Shown here piece after piece: positions 1 to 10,800 of a stretch of DNA of 64,000 nt. The stretch covers positions 2,912,501 to 2,976,500 of the forward strand of contig NZ_CP070506.1 of the NCBI RefSeq assembly GCF_016925675.1, given 5' to 3'. The stretch's first letter is position 1; every line of letters begins with the position of its first letter. The stretch is from Pseudomonas hygromyciniae. GTDB taxonomy: Bacteria; Pseudomonadota; Gammaproteobacteria; Pseudomonadales; Pseudomonadaceae. The translations under genes were made by a program, and so were the position numbers. Under the pieces are notes generated by a model, which was given only the letters and a program-made list of their open reading frames with translations, searched no databases and was not told the origin of the DNA.

Positions 1-2
1 AG

Positions 3-233
3 CAGGTCTGCGAGCTGGATCTGATCGCCCAACCCAACAGCCTGGCCGGTGATATTGATTGTGCGCAACAGTGGCTGGGGCAAAAACCCCTGACCTGGTT
101 ACCCACCCCGGACGGTATCTGGCTGATGAATGCCGAGGGCACCGGTATAACCCATTTGAATCGGCAGAAAGAAGGCGAATATACCGCGCGTTCTGCTTCT
201 GGATTAGAGCTGTTACTGCAACGCACACAATAA
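3..233 (+). CDS. aprI: Alkaline protease inhibitor AprI (Inh family), 3' part
   Basis: Only the last 76 codons are present; the gene enters from the left edge. The readable protein runs from VCELDL to a C-terminus with LELLLQRTQ and includes the WLP...DGIWLMNAEG stretch typical of the Inh/AprI beta-barrel fold. Members of this family are small periplasmic proteins that block serralysin-type metalloproteases, protecting the producer before export. The position directly ahead of aprDEF matches the standard aprA-aprI-aprD-aprE-aprF order in Pseudomonas, so aprA should lie just left of the window. Identification rests on context plus this partial sequence; the signal peptide and N-terminal inhibitory residues are not visible. 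Confidence 0.82.
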   Translation, partial: QVCELDLIAQPNSLAGDIDCAQQWLGQKPLTWLPTPDGIWLMNAEGTGITHLNRQKEGEYTARSASGLELLLQRTQ

Positions 234-344
234 TCAAGTAATGCGGTTATAGGCTTATAACTGCCAGATATAGATGTATTTGTTGGTCGCGACCTATATC
301 GGCCTGTCACTTCCAACATATCAAGCACTATTGAAATAGTTGCC

Positions 345-363
345 CGCCCCCTTGTTTGGGGCG
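345..363 (+). terminator. Short GC hairpin between aprI and aprD
   Basis: A CGCCCC / GGGGCG inverted repeat with a 7-base loop lies in the 177-base gap between aprI and aprD. It has no T-tract after it, so it could be a partial terminator or an mRNA-stabilising hairpin that tunes exporter expression relative to protease and inhibitor. This is inference from structure only. Confidence 0.3.
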
Positions 364-410
364 CTCGGCAGACTATTGCGCGTATTTCAGCTCAGGGAAG
401 ATCAGGCAAC

Positions 411-2162
411 ATGGCGAAGACCACTCCCACTGCTCCACTGTTTAAAGCCCTCGGCGATTATAAAAGTATCCTGATCAGCGTCGGTTGCTTCACTGCGTTG
501 ATCAATCTGCTGATGCTGGTGCCGTCCATTTATATGCTGCAAGTCTATGACCGGGTACTGTCATCGCAGAACGAAACCACCTTGGTGATGTTGACCCTGA
601 TGGTGGTGGGGTTCTTCGCCTTTATCGGCACCCTGGAAGTGGTGCGCAGCTTTATCGTGATCCGCATCGGCAGCCAGTTGGAGCGTCGGTTCAACCTGCA
701 GGTCTACAAGGCCGCCTTCGAGCGCAACCTGCAACAGGGCGAAGGTCACGCCGGGCAATCCTTGGGGGATTTGACCCATATCCGCCAGTTCCTCACCGGG
801 CCGGCGTTGTTTGCGTTCTTCGATGCGCCGTGGTTCCCGATCTACTTGCTGGTGATCTTCCTGTTTAACGTGTGGCTTGGGGTGTTGGCCACGGCTGGGG
901 CTGTGCTGTTGATTGCGCTGGCATGCCTTAACGAATACCTCACCAAAAAGCCGTTGCGCGAAGCCAGCGGCTACTCGCAACAGTCCACCCAATTGGCCAC
1001 CAGCCACTTGCACAATGCCGAGACTATCCAGGCCATGGGCATGCTGGGGGCGCTGCGCGCTCGTTGGTTCCAGGTGCATTCGCGGTTTCTCGGCTTGCAG
1101 AACCAGGCCAGCGACACCGGTTCGGTGATCAGCTCCCTGAGCAAGTCCTTGCGCCTGCTCCTGCAATCGCTGGTGCTGGGGCTCGGTGCCTTGTTGGTGA
1201 TCAAGGGCCAGATGACCGCCGGGATGATGATTGCCGGGACCATCCTGATGGGCCGAGTGTTGAGTCCCATCGACCAGTTGATTGCCGTATGGAAGCAATG
1301 GAGCTCGGCCAAGCTGGCCTACCAGCGCCTGGATGAGCTGTTGCAGGCGTTCCCGCCCGGGGCGCAGGCCATGGCGTTGCCGCCGCCCAAGGGCCAGGTG
1401 AGTTTCGAGCAGGTCAGCGCCGGCCCTCCGGGGCGGCGCGTAGCCACCTTGCATCAGGTCAGTTTCAACCTCGCGGCCGGTGAAGTGCTGGGGGTGTTGG
1501 GGGCTTCCGGGTCCGGCAAATCGACCCTGGCGCGGGTGCTGGTGGGCGTGTGGCCAACCCTGGCTGGCACGGTGCGCCTGGACGGTGCCGATATCCATCG
1601 CTGGGACCGCGACGACCTCGGCCCCCATATCGGTTACTTGCCCCAGGACATCGAACTGTTCAGCGGCAGCATCGCCGACAACATCGCGCGTTTTCGCCAG
1701 GCTGACCCGGAGCGGGTGGTGCAGGCCGCCCAGCAAGCCGGGGTGCATGACCTGATTCTTCGCTTGCCCCAAGGCTACGACACGGTGTTGGGCGACGACG
1801 GCAGCGGCCTGTCTGGCGGGCAGAAACAACGGGTGGCCCTGGCCCGTGCGCTGTATGGCGGGCCGCGCCTGATTGTGCTCGACGAACCCAATTCCAACCT
1901 CGACACCGTGGGCGAGGCCGCTTTGGCCAGCGCCATCATGCAGATGAAAGCCCAGGGCAGCAGCGTGATCCTGGTGACCCACCGCTCTTCGGCGCTGGCC
2001 CAGGCCGACAAGCTGCTGGTGCTCAACGAAGGCCGCCTGCAAGCGTTTGGCCCCAGCCAAGAGGTGCTGCGGGCGCTGTCCGGGCAAGCGGAGCCACCCC
2101 GTGAAAAGGCCGGCGTCAGCTTGAACCGTCAATATCCTGCGGCAAGGAATCCAGGCCAATGA
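411..2162 (+). CDS. aprD: Type I secretion ABC transporter AprD
   Basis: 583-residue inner-membrane exporter with an N-terminal ABC transmembrane domain (about residues 20-300, several hydrophobic helices) and a C-terminal ATPase domain. Visible motifs are Walker A GASGSGKST near residue 364, signature LSGGQKQR near 467 and Walker B LIVLDEPNSN near 488. It lacks an N-terminal C39 peptidase domain, as expected for the PrtD/AprD class that handles RTX proteases and lipases with uncleaved C-terminal signals. ATP hydrolysis drives export through AprE and AprF. The stop overlaps the aprE start (ATGA), indicating translational coupling. The start at 411 has a purine-rich AGGGAAG about 11 bases upstream. 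Confidence 0.96.
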   Translation: MAKTTPTAPLFKALGDYKSILISVGCFTALINLLMLVPSIYMLQVYDRVLSSQNETTLVMLTLMVVGFFAFIGTLEVVRSFIVIRIGSQLERRFNLQVYKAAFERNLQQGEGHAGQSLGDLTHIRQFLTGPALFAFFDAPWFPIYLLVIFLFNVWLGVLATAGAVLLIALACLNEYLTKKPLREASGYSQQSTQLATSHLHNAETIQAMGMLGALRARWFQVHSRFLGLQNQASDTGSVISSLSKSLRLLLQSLVLGLGALLVIKGQMTAGMMIAGTILMGRVLSPIDQLIAVWKQWSSAKLAYQRLDELLQAFPPGAQAMALPPPKGQVSFEQVSAGPPGRRVATLHQVSFNLAAGEVLGVLGASGSGKSTLARVLVGVWPTLAGTVRLDGADIHRWDRDDLGPHIGYLPQDIELFSGSIADNIARFRQADPERVVQAAQQAGVHDLILRLPQGYDTVLGDDGSGLSGGQKQRVALARALYGGPRLIVLDEPNSNLDTVGEAALASAIMQMKAQGSSVILVTHRSSALAQADKLLVLNEGRLQAFGPSQEVLRALSGQAEPPREKAGVSLNRQYPAARNPGQ

Positions 2163-3481
2163 GTACCAAGAACAGCCTGCAACCAGAGCAGACCTTTCCC
2201 GAGCGCGATGCGCGCTTTTTCTCCCGTTTGGGCTGGGTAATGACGGTGGTCGGCGCGGGGGGATTCTTCCTCTGGGCCAGCCTCGCGCCGCTGGACCAGG
2301 GGATCCCGGTGCAGGGCACAGTGGTGGTGTCCGGCAAGCGCAAGGCCGTGCAAACCCTGAGCCCCGGCGTGGTCAGCCGGATCCTGGTGCGCGAAGGCGA
2401 GGTGGTCAAACAGGGCCAGCCGCTGTTTCGCCTCGACCAGACCCAAAGCCAGGCCGACGTGCATTCCCTGCAAGCCCAATACCGCATGGCCTGGGCCAGC
2501 GTCGCCCGTTGGCAGAGCGAGCGCGATAACTTACCGGCGGTGGTCTTTCCCGCTGAACTGAGTAGCGCCGCCGATCCTGCGCTGGCCTTGGTGCTTGAAG
2601 GCCAGCGCCAGTTGTTCAGCAGCCGGCGCGATGCCTTTGCCCGCGAGCAATCGGGGATCCGCGCCAGCATCGAAGGCGCCAGCGCCCAACTCAACGGCAT
2701 GCGCCGCGCCCGCACTGACCTGAGCGCCCAGGCGCAATCGCTGCGTGATCAACTGGCCAACCTGCAACCCTTGGCCGACAACGGCTACATCCCGCGCAAC
2801 CGCTTGCTGGAGTACCAGCGTCAACTGTCCCAGGTGCAGCAGGACCTGGCGCAGAACAGCGGCGAAAGCGGGCGCCTGGAGCAGGGCATTCTCGAATCGC
2901 GCCTCAAGTTGCAACAGCACAGCGAGGAGTACCAGAAGGAAGTGCGCAGCCAACTGGCCGACGCGCAGCTACGCAGCCTGACCCTGGAGCAGCAGTTGAC
3001 CTCCGCCGGCTTTGACCTGCAACACAGTGAAATCAACGCGCCGGCCGATGGCATCGCAGTCAACCTCGGGGTGCATACCGAGGGTGCCGTGGTGCGAGCC
3101 GGGGAAACCCTGCTGGAAATCGTGCCCCAGGACACGCGCCTGGAAGTGGAAGGGCGTTTGCCGGTGAACCTGGTGGACAAGGTCGGCAGCCATCTGCCCG
3201 TGGACATTCTGTTCACCGCCTTCAATCAGAGCCGCACGCCTCGAGTGCCGGGAGAAGTGAGCCTGATCTCCGCCGACCAGTTGCTCGATGAAAAAACCGG
3301 CGCGCCGTATTACGTGCTGCGCACCACGGTCAGCGATGCCTCCCTGGAAAAACTCCAGGGCCTGGTGATCAAGCCGGGCATGCCTGCCGAGATGTTTGTG
3401 CGTACCGGCGAACGCTCGTTGCTCAACTACCTGTTCAAGCCGCTGCTCGACCGTGCCGGCTCGGCGTTGACCGAGGAATGA
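2159..3481 (+). CDS. aprE: Type I secretion periplasmic adaptor AprE (HlyD family)
   Basis: 440-residue membrane fusion protein. A short cytoplasmic N-terminus is followed by one transmembrane helix (about residues 24-42, WVMTVVGAGGFFLWAS), a lipoyl half-motif (GTVVVSGKRKAVQTLSPGVV), a long coiled-coil region rich in Q, L and R (about 100-280), and a beta-barrel domain ending in GMPAEMFVRTGERSLLNYL, the HlyD C-terminal signature. It bridges AprD in the inner membrane and AprF in the outer membrane. It overlaps aprD by 4 bases and aprF by 4 bases, so the three exporter genes form one tight operon. Confidence 0.96.
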   Translation: MSTKNSLQPEQTFPERDARFFSRLGWVMTVVGAGGFFLWASLAPLDQGIPVQGTVVVSGKRKAVQTLSPGVVSRILVREGEVVKQGQPLFRLDQTQSQADVHSLQAQYRMAWASVARWQSERDNLPAVVFPAELSSAADPALALVLEGQRQLFSSRRDAFAREQSGIRASIEGASAQLNGMRRARTDLSAQAQSLRDQLANLQPLADNGYIPRNRLLEYQRQLSQVQQDLAQNSGESGRLEQGILESRLKLQQHSEEYQKEVRSQLADAQLRSLTLEQQLTSAGFDLQHSEINAPADGIAVNLGVHTEGAVVRAGETLLEIVPQDTRLEVEGRLPVNLVDKVGSHLPVDILFTAFNQSRTPRVPGEVSLISADQLLDEKTGAPYYVLRTTVSDASLEKLQGLVIKPGMPAEMFVRTGERSLLNYLFKPLLDRAGSALTEE

Positions 3482-4821
3482 GCATGAAGCCACTGTTCAT
3501 CGCCTTGCTCCTCGCCTGCAGCAGCGCCCAGGCCGCCATGGGCCCGTTCGATGTGTATGAACTGGCCCTGCGAAACGATCCAGTGTTCCTCGGTGCGATC
3601 AAGGAGCGTGACGCCGGCCTGGAAAACCGCACCATTGGCCGCGCCGGCCTGTTGCCCCGGCTGTCGTACAACTACAACAAGGGTCGCAACAACTCCCAGG
3701 CCAACCTGCCCGATGGCCGTGGCGGCCACTATCACGACGACCGCAACTACAACAGCTTCGGCTCGACCTTCACCCTGCAACAGCCGCTGTTCGACTACGA
3801 AGCCTATGCCAACTACCGCAAGGGCGTGGCCCAGGCGCTGTTTGCCGACGAGAGTTTTCGCGACAAAAGCCAGGCACTGTTGGTGCGGGTGCTGACGTAT
3901 TACACCCAGGCCCTGTTCGCCCAGGACCAGATCGATATCGCCCGGGCAAAAAAGAAAGCCTACGAGCAGCAGTTCCAGCAGAACCAGCACCTGTTCCAGC
4001 AAGGCGAGGGCACCCGTACCGACATTCTGGAGGCCGAATCCCGTTATGAACTGGCGACCGCCGAAGAGATCCAGGCGCTTGACGAGCAGGACGCGTCACT
4101 GCGCGAACTGGGCGCATTGCTTGGCGTACAGAGCGTCGATATCGCCGACCTGGCGCCACTGAGCCGCGACTTTGCCGCCTTCACCCTGGCCCCGGCCAAC
4201 TACGACAGCTGGCACGAACTGGCGCTGACCAACAACCCGACCCTGGCCTCCCAGCGCCAGGCCGTGGAAGTGGCGCGCTATGAAGTGGAACGCAACCGCG
4301 CCGGGCACCTGCCGCGGATCACTGCGTATGCCAGTTCGCGCCAGCAGGAATCCGACAGCGGCAACACCTACAACCAGCGCTACGACACCAACACCATCGG
4401 CATTGAAGTCAGCGTGCCGCTGTATGCCGGGGGTGGCGTATCGGCGTCCACCCGCCAGGCCAGTCGCTCCATGGAGCAGGCCGAGTACGAACTGGAGGGC
4501 AAGACCCGCGAGACCCTGATCGAGTTGCGACGCCAGTTCAGTGCCTGCCTGTCGGGGGTCAGCAAGCTGCGCGCCTATCAAAAAGCCCTGACCTCGGCCG
4601 AAGCGCTGGTGGTGTCCACCAAGCAAAGCATCCTCGGCGGCGAGCGCGTCAATCTCGATGCCCTCAACGCCGAGCAGCAGCTGTACAGCACCCGCCGCGA
4701 CCTGGCCCAGGCCCGTTACGACTACCTGATGGCCTGGACCAAGTTGCATTACTACGCGGGCAACCTGCGCGACACCGACCTGGCCAAGGTCGACGAAGCC
4801 TTCGGCCCAGCCCCGCGCTGA
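3478..4821 (+). CDS. aprF: Type I secretion outer-membrane channel AprF (TolC family)
   Basis: 447-residue TolC-like outer-membrane efflux protein with a cleavable signal peptide (MSMKPLFIALLLACSSAQA). Two OEP repeats are visible, each with long amphipathic helices: the first with DVYELALRNDPVFLGA and GLLPRLSYNYN, the second with ELALTNNPTLASQRQAVEVARYEV. It completes the AprDEF conduit. The start overlaps the aprE stop by 4 bases. A paralogue of the same subfamily (36897-38234) serves the second type I system in this window. Confidence 0.95.
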   Translation: MSMKPLFIALLLACSSAQAAMGPFDVYELALRNDPVFLGAIKERDAGLENRTIGRAGLLPRLSYNYNKGRNNSQANLPDGRGGHYHDDRNYNSFGSTFTLQQPLFDYEAYANYRKGVAQALFADESFRDKSQALLVRVLTYYTQALFAQDQIDIARAKKKAYEQQFQQNQHLFQQGEGTRTDILEAESRYELATAEEIQALDEQDASLRELGALLGVQSVDIADLAPLSRDFAAFTLAPANYDSWHELALTNNPTLASQRQAVEVARYEVERNRAGHLPRITAYASSRQQESDSGNTYNQRYDTNTIGIEVSVPLYAGGGVSASTRQASRSMEQAEYELEGKTRETLIELRRQFSACLSGVSKLRAYQKALTSAEALVVSTKQSILGGERVNLDALNAEQQLYSTRRDLAQARYDYLMAWTKLHYYAGNLRDTDLAKVDEAFGPAPR

Positions 4822-4854
4822 ATAAAAAACACAAGAAAAGTGAGGACGGTCACC

Positions 4855-7812
4855 GTGAGCGCGAAACAACGAGGCTATCACTGCGTCATGCTGTGTGGGC
4901 TGGCCAGCCTGGGCACTGCCCAGGCCGCGCCCTATGTGGAAACCGGCAAGCCGGGCGACCCCGCCAGTTGGCGCTCGGCGGAGTATCAAAGGGACTGGGG
5001 CCTGGGGCGCATGCAGGCCGATCAAGCCTATGCGGCGGGTATCAGCGGTGCCGGGGTCAAGATTGGCGCGCTGGACTCGGGCTTCGATGCCAGCCACCCC
5101 GAAGCGTCCCCGGAGCGCTTTCACCCGGTGACAGCCAACGGCACCTATGTGGATGGCAGCCCGTTCTCCACCACCGGTGCGTTGAGCCCCAACAACGACT
5201 CCCACGGCACCCACGTCACCGGCACCATGGGCGCTGCGCGTGATGGCATTGGCATGCATGGCGTGGCCTACAACGCGCAGCTCTATGTGGGCAATACCAA
5301 CGCCAACGACAGCTTTCTGTTTGGCCCGACGCCCGATCCCCAGTATTTCAAGGCGGTGTACAGCGCCATGGTCGATTCCGGGGTGCGCGCGATCAACAAC
5401 AGCTGGGGCAGCCAGCCCAAGGATGTCAGCTACCAGACCCTGGGCGACCTGCACGCGGCCTACGCCCAACACTTCAACCAGGGTACCTGGCTGGAAGCCG
5501 CTGCCGATGTGGCCCGGGCCGGGGTGATCAATGTGTTCAGCGCCGGCAACAGCGGCTACGCCAACGCCAGCGTGCGCTCAGCCTTGCCGTACTTTGAACC
5601 GGAACTCGAAGGCCATTGGCTGGCGGTGTCGGGCCTGGACCAGGCCAATAACCAGAAGTACAACCAGTGTGGCATCGCCAAGTATTGGTGCATCTCCACC
5701 CCCGGCGCGAAGATCGACAGCACCATTCCCGGCGGCGGTTACGCGGTCAAATCCGGCACCTCGATGTCGGCCCCCCATGCTACGGGCGCCTTGGCGCTGG
5801 TGATGGAGCGCTACCCGTACTTGAACAACGAGCAGGCCTTGCAGGTGTTGTTGACAACGGCCACGCAACTGGATGGTTCGCTGACCGACGCGCCGACCGC
5901 CAAGGTCGGCTGGGGCGTGCCGGACCTTGGCCGGGCGATGCATGGGCCAGGGCAGTTGCTCGGCCCCATGGACGTCAACCTGGCTGTCGGGCAGGGCGAT
6001 GTGTGGAGCAATGGCATCTCCGACAAGGCGCTGCTGCAGCGCCAGGCCGAAGACCGCGCCGAACACCTGGCCTGGCAACAGACCTTGCAGGACAAGGGCT
6101 GGGGAAATGGCATCGGCGCCGGCGCCAGCCAGCAGGAACAGACGGACTACGCGGTGGGCATGGCCCGTGATGCGGCTGGCGCCCTGCGTGTGTATCAAGG
6201 CAGCCTGATCAAGTCCGGCGGCGGCAGCCTGGTGCTCAGTGGCGACAGCACTTATCGCGGCCCGACCACGGTCAATGGCGGAGTGTTGAAGGTTGATGGT
6301 TCGTTGACCTCGGCGGTCACGGTCAACAATGGCGGGACCTTGGGCGGCTCCGGACGCATTGGCGCGTTGCAGGCCAATAGCGGCAGCGTGGTGGCGCCGG
6401 GCAACTCCATCGGCACCTTGAACGTGAGTGGCGATGTGAGCTTCAACGCTGGTTCCACCTATGCCGTGGAGCTGTCGAACGCCAGCAGTGATCGTATCGT
6501 TGCCGACGGCAGAGCCACCCTCAACGGCGGCACCGTGACCCTGGCCCTGGAAAACAGCCCGACCTTGCTCAGCCAGCCTCAGGCGCAAAGCCTGATCGGT
6601 CGCCAGTACACCATTTTGCAGGCGGCGGGCGGTATCACCGGAAGTTTTGCTGCGGTAATGCCCAACTACCTTTTTCTCGGTGGCGACCTCGATTACACCG
6701 GCAACGGCGTGCAACTGGCGATCGCCCGCAATGATGCGAGCTTTGCCAGCGTCGCGGCGACCCGCAACCAGCGCGCCGTGGCCGCGGCTGCCGAGCAGTT
6801 GGGGGCTGGCAACCCAGTGTATGAAAGCGTGCTGAGTAGTGATTCCAGCGTGGTTGCCCGCCAAGCCTTCCAGCAGTTGTCTGGCGAGATCTACCCGGCG
6901 GTGGGCGCCATGTTGATCAACGACAGCCGCCATGTACGCGATGCCGTCGGTGAGCGCTTGCGCCATGTGCCTGTCACGGGCGAAAGCAACCTGTGGATCA
7001 AGGCCCTCGGTGCCTGGGGCAAGGCCGACAGCCAAAGCGAATACGCCGGTTACACCCGCTCTATCGGCGGGATGTTGCTGGGGGTCGATGGCCAGTGGGA
7101 CGAGCAGACCCGTGTGGGTGTGATGGCGGGCTATAGCGACAGTTCGCTGAACATGGGCGATGGCACGCATTCGTCGGCCGATGTCGACAGCTATCACCTG
7201 GGCACCTATGCCGGGCGTGAGCTGGGTAACTGGCGCGTCAGCCTGGGCGGTGCCTACAGCTGGCATCGCGGCGATGTGCAGCGTGACCTGCAATACGCTG
7301 ACGTCAGCGCCAAGCAAAAAACCAAGCTGGATGCGCGCAGCCTTCAGGTGTTCACCGAGGCGGCCTATCGCCTGGACCTGCAAGCCCTGGCCCTGGAACC
7401 GTTCGCCAACCTGGCCTACGTACACCTGGACAGCGAACGGTTCCATGAAAAAGGCGCTGGCGCAGCCCTGCAACGCGGCAGTGATCGGCGCGACGCCACC
7501 CTTGGCACCCTGGGCCTGCGCGCCCTCAAAACCCTGTCTCTGAATGACCAGCAGCAAGTGGAACTCTCCGGATCCCTGGGCTGGCAGCACAGCCTTACGC
7601 CGGTTGAGTCCGAGGAACATCTGGCCTTTGTCGCTGGCGGCCCCTCGTTTGCCGTGCGCAGCACACCGTTGCAGCGCGACGCCGCGTTGGTGGGCTTGAA
7701 AGCCAGCCTGGCATTGAGTGACACCACGCGGGTCAACCTCGATTACAACGGCCAACTGGGCGCGAAGGAAAACAATCAAGGGGTGGGGCTGAGCCTCGAC
7801 TGGCAGTTCTGA
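4855..7812 (+). CDS. pspA: Subtilase autotransporter serine protease PspA
   Basis: About 985-residue S8 (subtilisin) protease with type V secretion architecture. Signal peptide ends at TAQA|APYV. The catalytic triad is visible: Asp74 (ALDSGFD), His117 (SHGTHV) and Ser303 (GTSMSAPHA), with the oxyanion-hole Asn in FSAGNSG. Then come passenger-associated beta repeats (GGVLKVDGSL, GGTLGGSGRIG, VAPGNSIGTL) and a C-terminal autotransporter barrel ending in the aromatic signature GLSLDWQF. I chose the GTG at 4855 because pspB starts with the same context (SD, GGTCACC, GTG) and the same protein start; an in-frame GTG at 4840 would add five residues. It follows aprF by 33 bases and is probably co-transcribed with it. 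Confidence 0.93.
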   Translation: MSAKQRGYHCVMLCGLASLGTAQAAPYVETGKPGDPASWRSAEYQRDWGLGRMQADQAYAAGISGAGVKIGALDSGFDASHPEASPERFHPVTANGTYVDGSPFSTTGALSPNNDSHGTHVTGTMGAARDGIGMHGVAYNAQLYVGNTNANDSFLFGPTPDPQYFKAVYSAMVDSGVRAINNSWGSQPKDVSYQTLGDLHAAYAQHFNQGTWLEAAADVARAGVINVFSAGNSGYANASVRSALPYFEPELEGHWLAVSGLDQANNQKYNQCGIAKYWCISTPGAKIDSTIPGGGYAVKSGTSMSAPHATGALALVMERYPYLNNEQALQVLLTTATQLDGSLTDAPTAKVGWGVPDLGRAMHGPGQLLGPMDVNLAVGQGDVWSNGISDKALLQRQAEDRAEHLAWQQTLQDKGWGNGIGAGASQQEQTDYAVGMARDAAGALRVYQGSLIKSGGGSLVLSGDSTYRGPTTVNGGVLKVDGSLTSAVTVNNGGTLGGSGRIGALQANSGSVVAPGNSIGTLNVSGDVSFNAGSTYAVELSNASSDRIVADGRATLNGGTVTLALENSPTLLSQPQAQSLIGRQYTILQAAGGITGSFAAVMPNYLFLGGDLDYTGNGVQLAIARNDASFASVAATRNQRAVAAAAEQLGAGNPVYESVLSSDSSVVARQAFQQLSGEIYPAVGAMLINDSRHVRDAVGERLRHVPVTGESNLWIKALGAWGKADSQSEYAGYTRSIGGMLLGVDGQWDEQTRVGVMAGYSDSSLNMGDGTHSSADVDSYHLGTYAGRELGNWRVSLGGAYSWHRGDVQRDLQYADVSAKQKTKLDARSLQVFTEAAYRLDLQALALEPFANLAYVHLDSERFHEKGAGAALQRGSDRRDATLGTLGLRALKTLSLNDQQQVELSGSLGWQHSLTPVESEEHLAFVAGGPSFAVRSTPLQRDAALVGLKASLALSDTTRVNLDYNGQLGAKENNQGVGLSLDWQF

Positions 7813-7864
7813 ATCGGCTCCAACAACAAGAACAACAAACGCAACAAAACTAAGGAAGGTCACC

Positions 7865-10800
7865 GTGAACGCAAAACAACGAGGGTTTCACTCCGCCATC
7901 CCAACAGGCCCGGGCTACCCGCTCAAAGCCTTGAGTCGCGTGCCATACGGCGCGTTGCTGTGTTGCCTGGCCAGCCTGGGTACCGCCCAGGCCGCACCCT
8001 ACGTCGAAACCGGCAAACTGGGGGATGTCGCCAGTTGGCGCAGCAATGAATTCAAGGCCGACTGGGGCCTGGGGGCGGTGAATGCCGATGTGGCGTATGC
8101 CGCCGGTTACAGTGGCAAGGGCGTGAAGCTGGGGATTTTCGATCAGCCGGTATATGCCCTGCATCCCGAGTTTTCCAGCCCGGGCAAGGTGCAGACCCTG
8201 GTCACTGAAGGGATCCGCCAATACACCGACCCCTATATCCCAGTGAAGGCCGGTGACCCGTTCCGCTATGACGGCACACCGTCCCAGGGCTCCAACGGAA
8301 AGCTGGGCGACCACGGCACCCATGTCGGTGGCATCGCCGCTGGCGATCGCAACGGCGGGCCGATGCACGGCGTGGCCTATAACGCGCAGATCCTCAGTGC
8401 CGAGAACGGCGACCCGGGCCCCGAAGACGGGATCATCCTGGGCAACGACGGTGCGGTGTACCAGGCCGGCTGGGACAGCCTGGTGGCCAACGGCGCACGC
8501 ATCATCAACAACAGCTGGGGCATCGGCATTGGCGATCAGTTTGCCAAGGGTGGCAAGGATCCAGCGTTCCCCCATTTCGGCCTGAGCGACGCGCAGGCCC
8601 AGTTCGACCAGATCAAGCCGTTATTGGGCACCGCGCCAGGTGGCGCTTACACCGGGGCGATCAACGCGGCGCGCAGCGGGGTGCTGACGATCTTCGCGGC
8701 CGGCAACGACTACAACCTGAACAACCCCGATGCGATTTCCGGTCTGGCGTACTTCGTACCCGAGATCACGCCCAATTGGCTGTCGGTGGCGGCATTGCAA
8801 CGCAACGCGGACACTAACAGCCCCAACCCTTATGTGATCAGCACGTTCTCGTCCCGTTGCGGCTATGCCGCCAGCTTCTGTGTGTCGGCCCCCGGCACGG
8901 CGATTTACAGCTCGGTGATGGTGGGCACCACGGTCGATAACATGACCCTGGGCTGGAACAACAAAAACGGTACCTCCATGGCCGCACCCCACGTGGCAGG
9001 CGCCGCCGCCGTGTTGATGGAGCGTTTCCCGTATATGAGCGGCGAGCAGATTTCCACGCTGCTCAAGACCACCGCCACCGACCTGGGGGCGCCGGGCATC
9101 GACGCGCTATACGGTTGGGGCATGATCAACCTGGGCAAGGCGGTCAGCGGGCCGGGGATGTTCATCACTGCCGAGGACATTCCGGCCGAATTCCGCGTCG
9201 AGGGCGGCTACGGCAGCGGCCAGTTTGTCGCGGACTTGCCGGGGGGTAGGGGCGGTGGTCGACGCCGGCAAGCCCACCCAGCGCCTGTGTGACGATGTGC
9301 ACTGCGGGCGGGATGTGTGGAGCAATGACATTTCCGGGCATGGTGGCCTGACCAAGCAGGGCATCGGTACGCTGGTGCTGACCGGCAACAACACCTACAG
9401 CGGGCCGACCCTGGTCAATCAAGGCCTGCTGGCGGTCAATGGCTCGCTGGCATCGCAGGTCACTGTGAGCAACAGCGGCGTGTTGGGCGGCTCCGGCAGC
9501 ATCGGCGCGCTGCACGCGAAAAACGGCGGTACGGTAGCGCCGGGCAACTCCATCGGCACATTGAACGTGGCCGGGGATATCAACTTCGACGCCGGCTCCA
9601 CCTATGCGGTAGAGCTGTCCAATAGCAGCAGCGACCGTATCGTCGCCGGTGGCAAGGCCACCCTCAACGGCGGCACCGTGACCCTGGCCCTGGAAAACAG
9701 CCCGACACTGCTCAGCCAGCCCGAGGCGCAAAGCCTGATCGGTCGCCAGTACAACATCCTGCAGGCGGCTGGGGGAGTTACCGGCAGCTTCGCGCAGGTG
9801 TTGCCCAACTACCTGTTTGTGGGCGGCAACCTGAACTATGGCGCCAACGGCGTGCAACTGGATGTCGCGCGGACCGCCAACAGTTTCGCCAGTGTGGCGG
9901 CAACCGATAACCAGCGCGCCGTGGCGGGCGCTGCCGAACAACTGGGCGCGGGTAATGGCGTCTATGAAAGCCTGCTGCTGGCGCCGAGTGCGGCCTCGGC
10001 GCAAGGGGCGTTCCAACAGTTGTCAGGGGAAATCTACCCGGCCCTGGAAACCGCCCTGATCAATGACAACCGCTACCTGCGCGAAGCGGTGGGCGAACGT
10101 CTACAGCAGGGTGAAATGGGCGCCTCGCCACAAACCATCGACACCCGCGGCAATGTCTGGGTCAAGGCCCTTGGCGCCTGGGGTAAAACCGACAGCAGCA
10201 GCGACACGGCGGGCTACACCACTTCCATCGGCGGATTGCTCGCGGGTGTGGACGGTGCACTGGATGAAGACACACGCCTGGGGCTGGTCGCCGGCTACAG
10301 CGATACCTCGCTGAACATGGGCGATGGCACCCATTCGCGGGCATCGGTGGACAGCTACCACTTTGGCGCCTATGCCGGGCACGAAATCGGCGCCTGGCGC
10401 CTGAGCGGCGGGGCGACCTACAGCTGGCATCGCGCCGATGTAAAGCGTGAGCTGCAATACGGCGAAGTCGCCGGCAAGCAGAAAGCCAAGGTCGATGCCC
10501 GCAGCACCCAGCTCTTCACCGAAGCGGCTTATCGCCTGAACCTGCAACCGCTGGCGCTGGAGCCATTCGCCAACCTGGCCTATGTGCACTTGGACAGCGA
10601 CGGCTTCAGCGAGAAAGGCGATGCGGCGGCGCTCAAGGGCGGCGATGACACCCGCGACCTGGTGCTCAGCACCCTCGGCGTGCGTGCTTTGAAGACCTTC
10701 AACCCCAGCGACCATCACGCTCTGGACGTTTCCGGCACCCTGGGCTGGCAGCACAACCTCAGCGCCACCGATTCCGAGCGCCACCTGGCGTTTGCCTCGG

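Noticed and set aside
561..2159. 532-residue minus-strand frame opposite aprD, and similar long shadows (14171-15442, 47219-48877, 21242-22573)
   Set aside because: They mirror codon periodicity of confirmed genes and show no family motifs.
5578..7863. 761-residue open frame on the minus strand opposite pspA
   Set aside because: Antisense shadow of a high-GC gene; no start signal, low-complexity A/G/Q/V composition, and pspA is clearly real.
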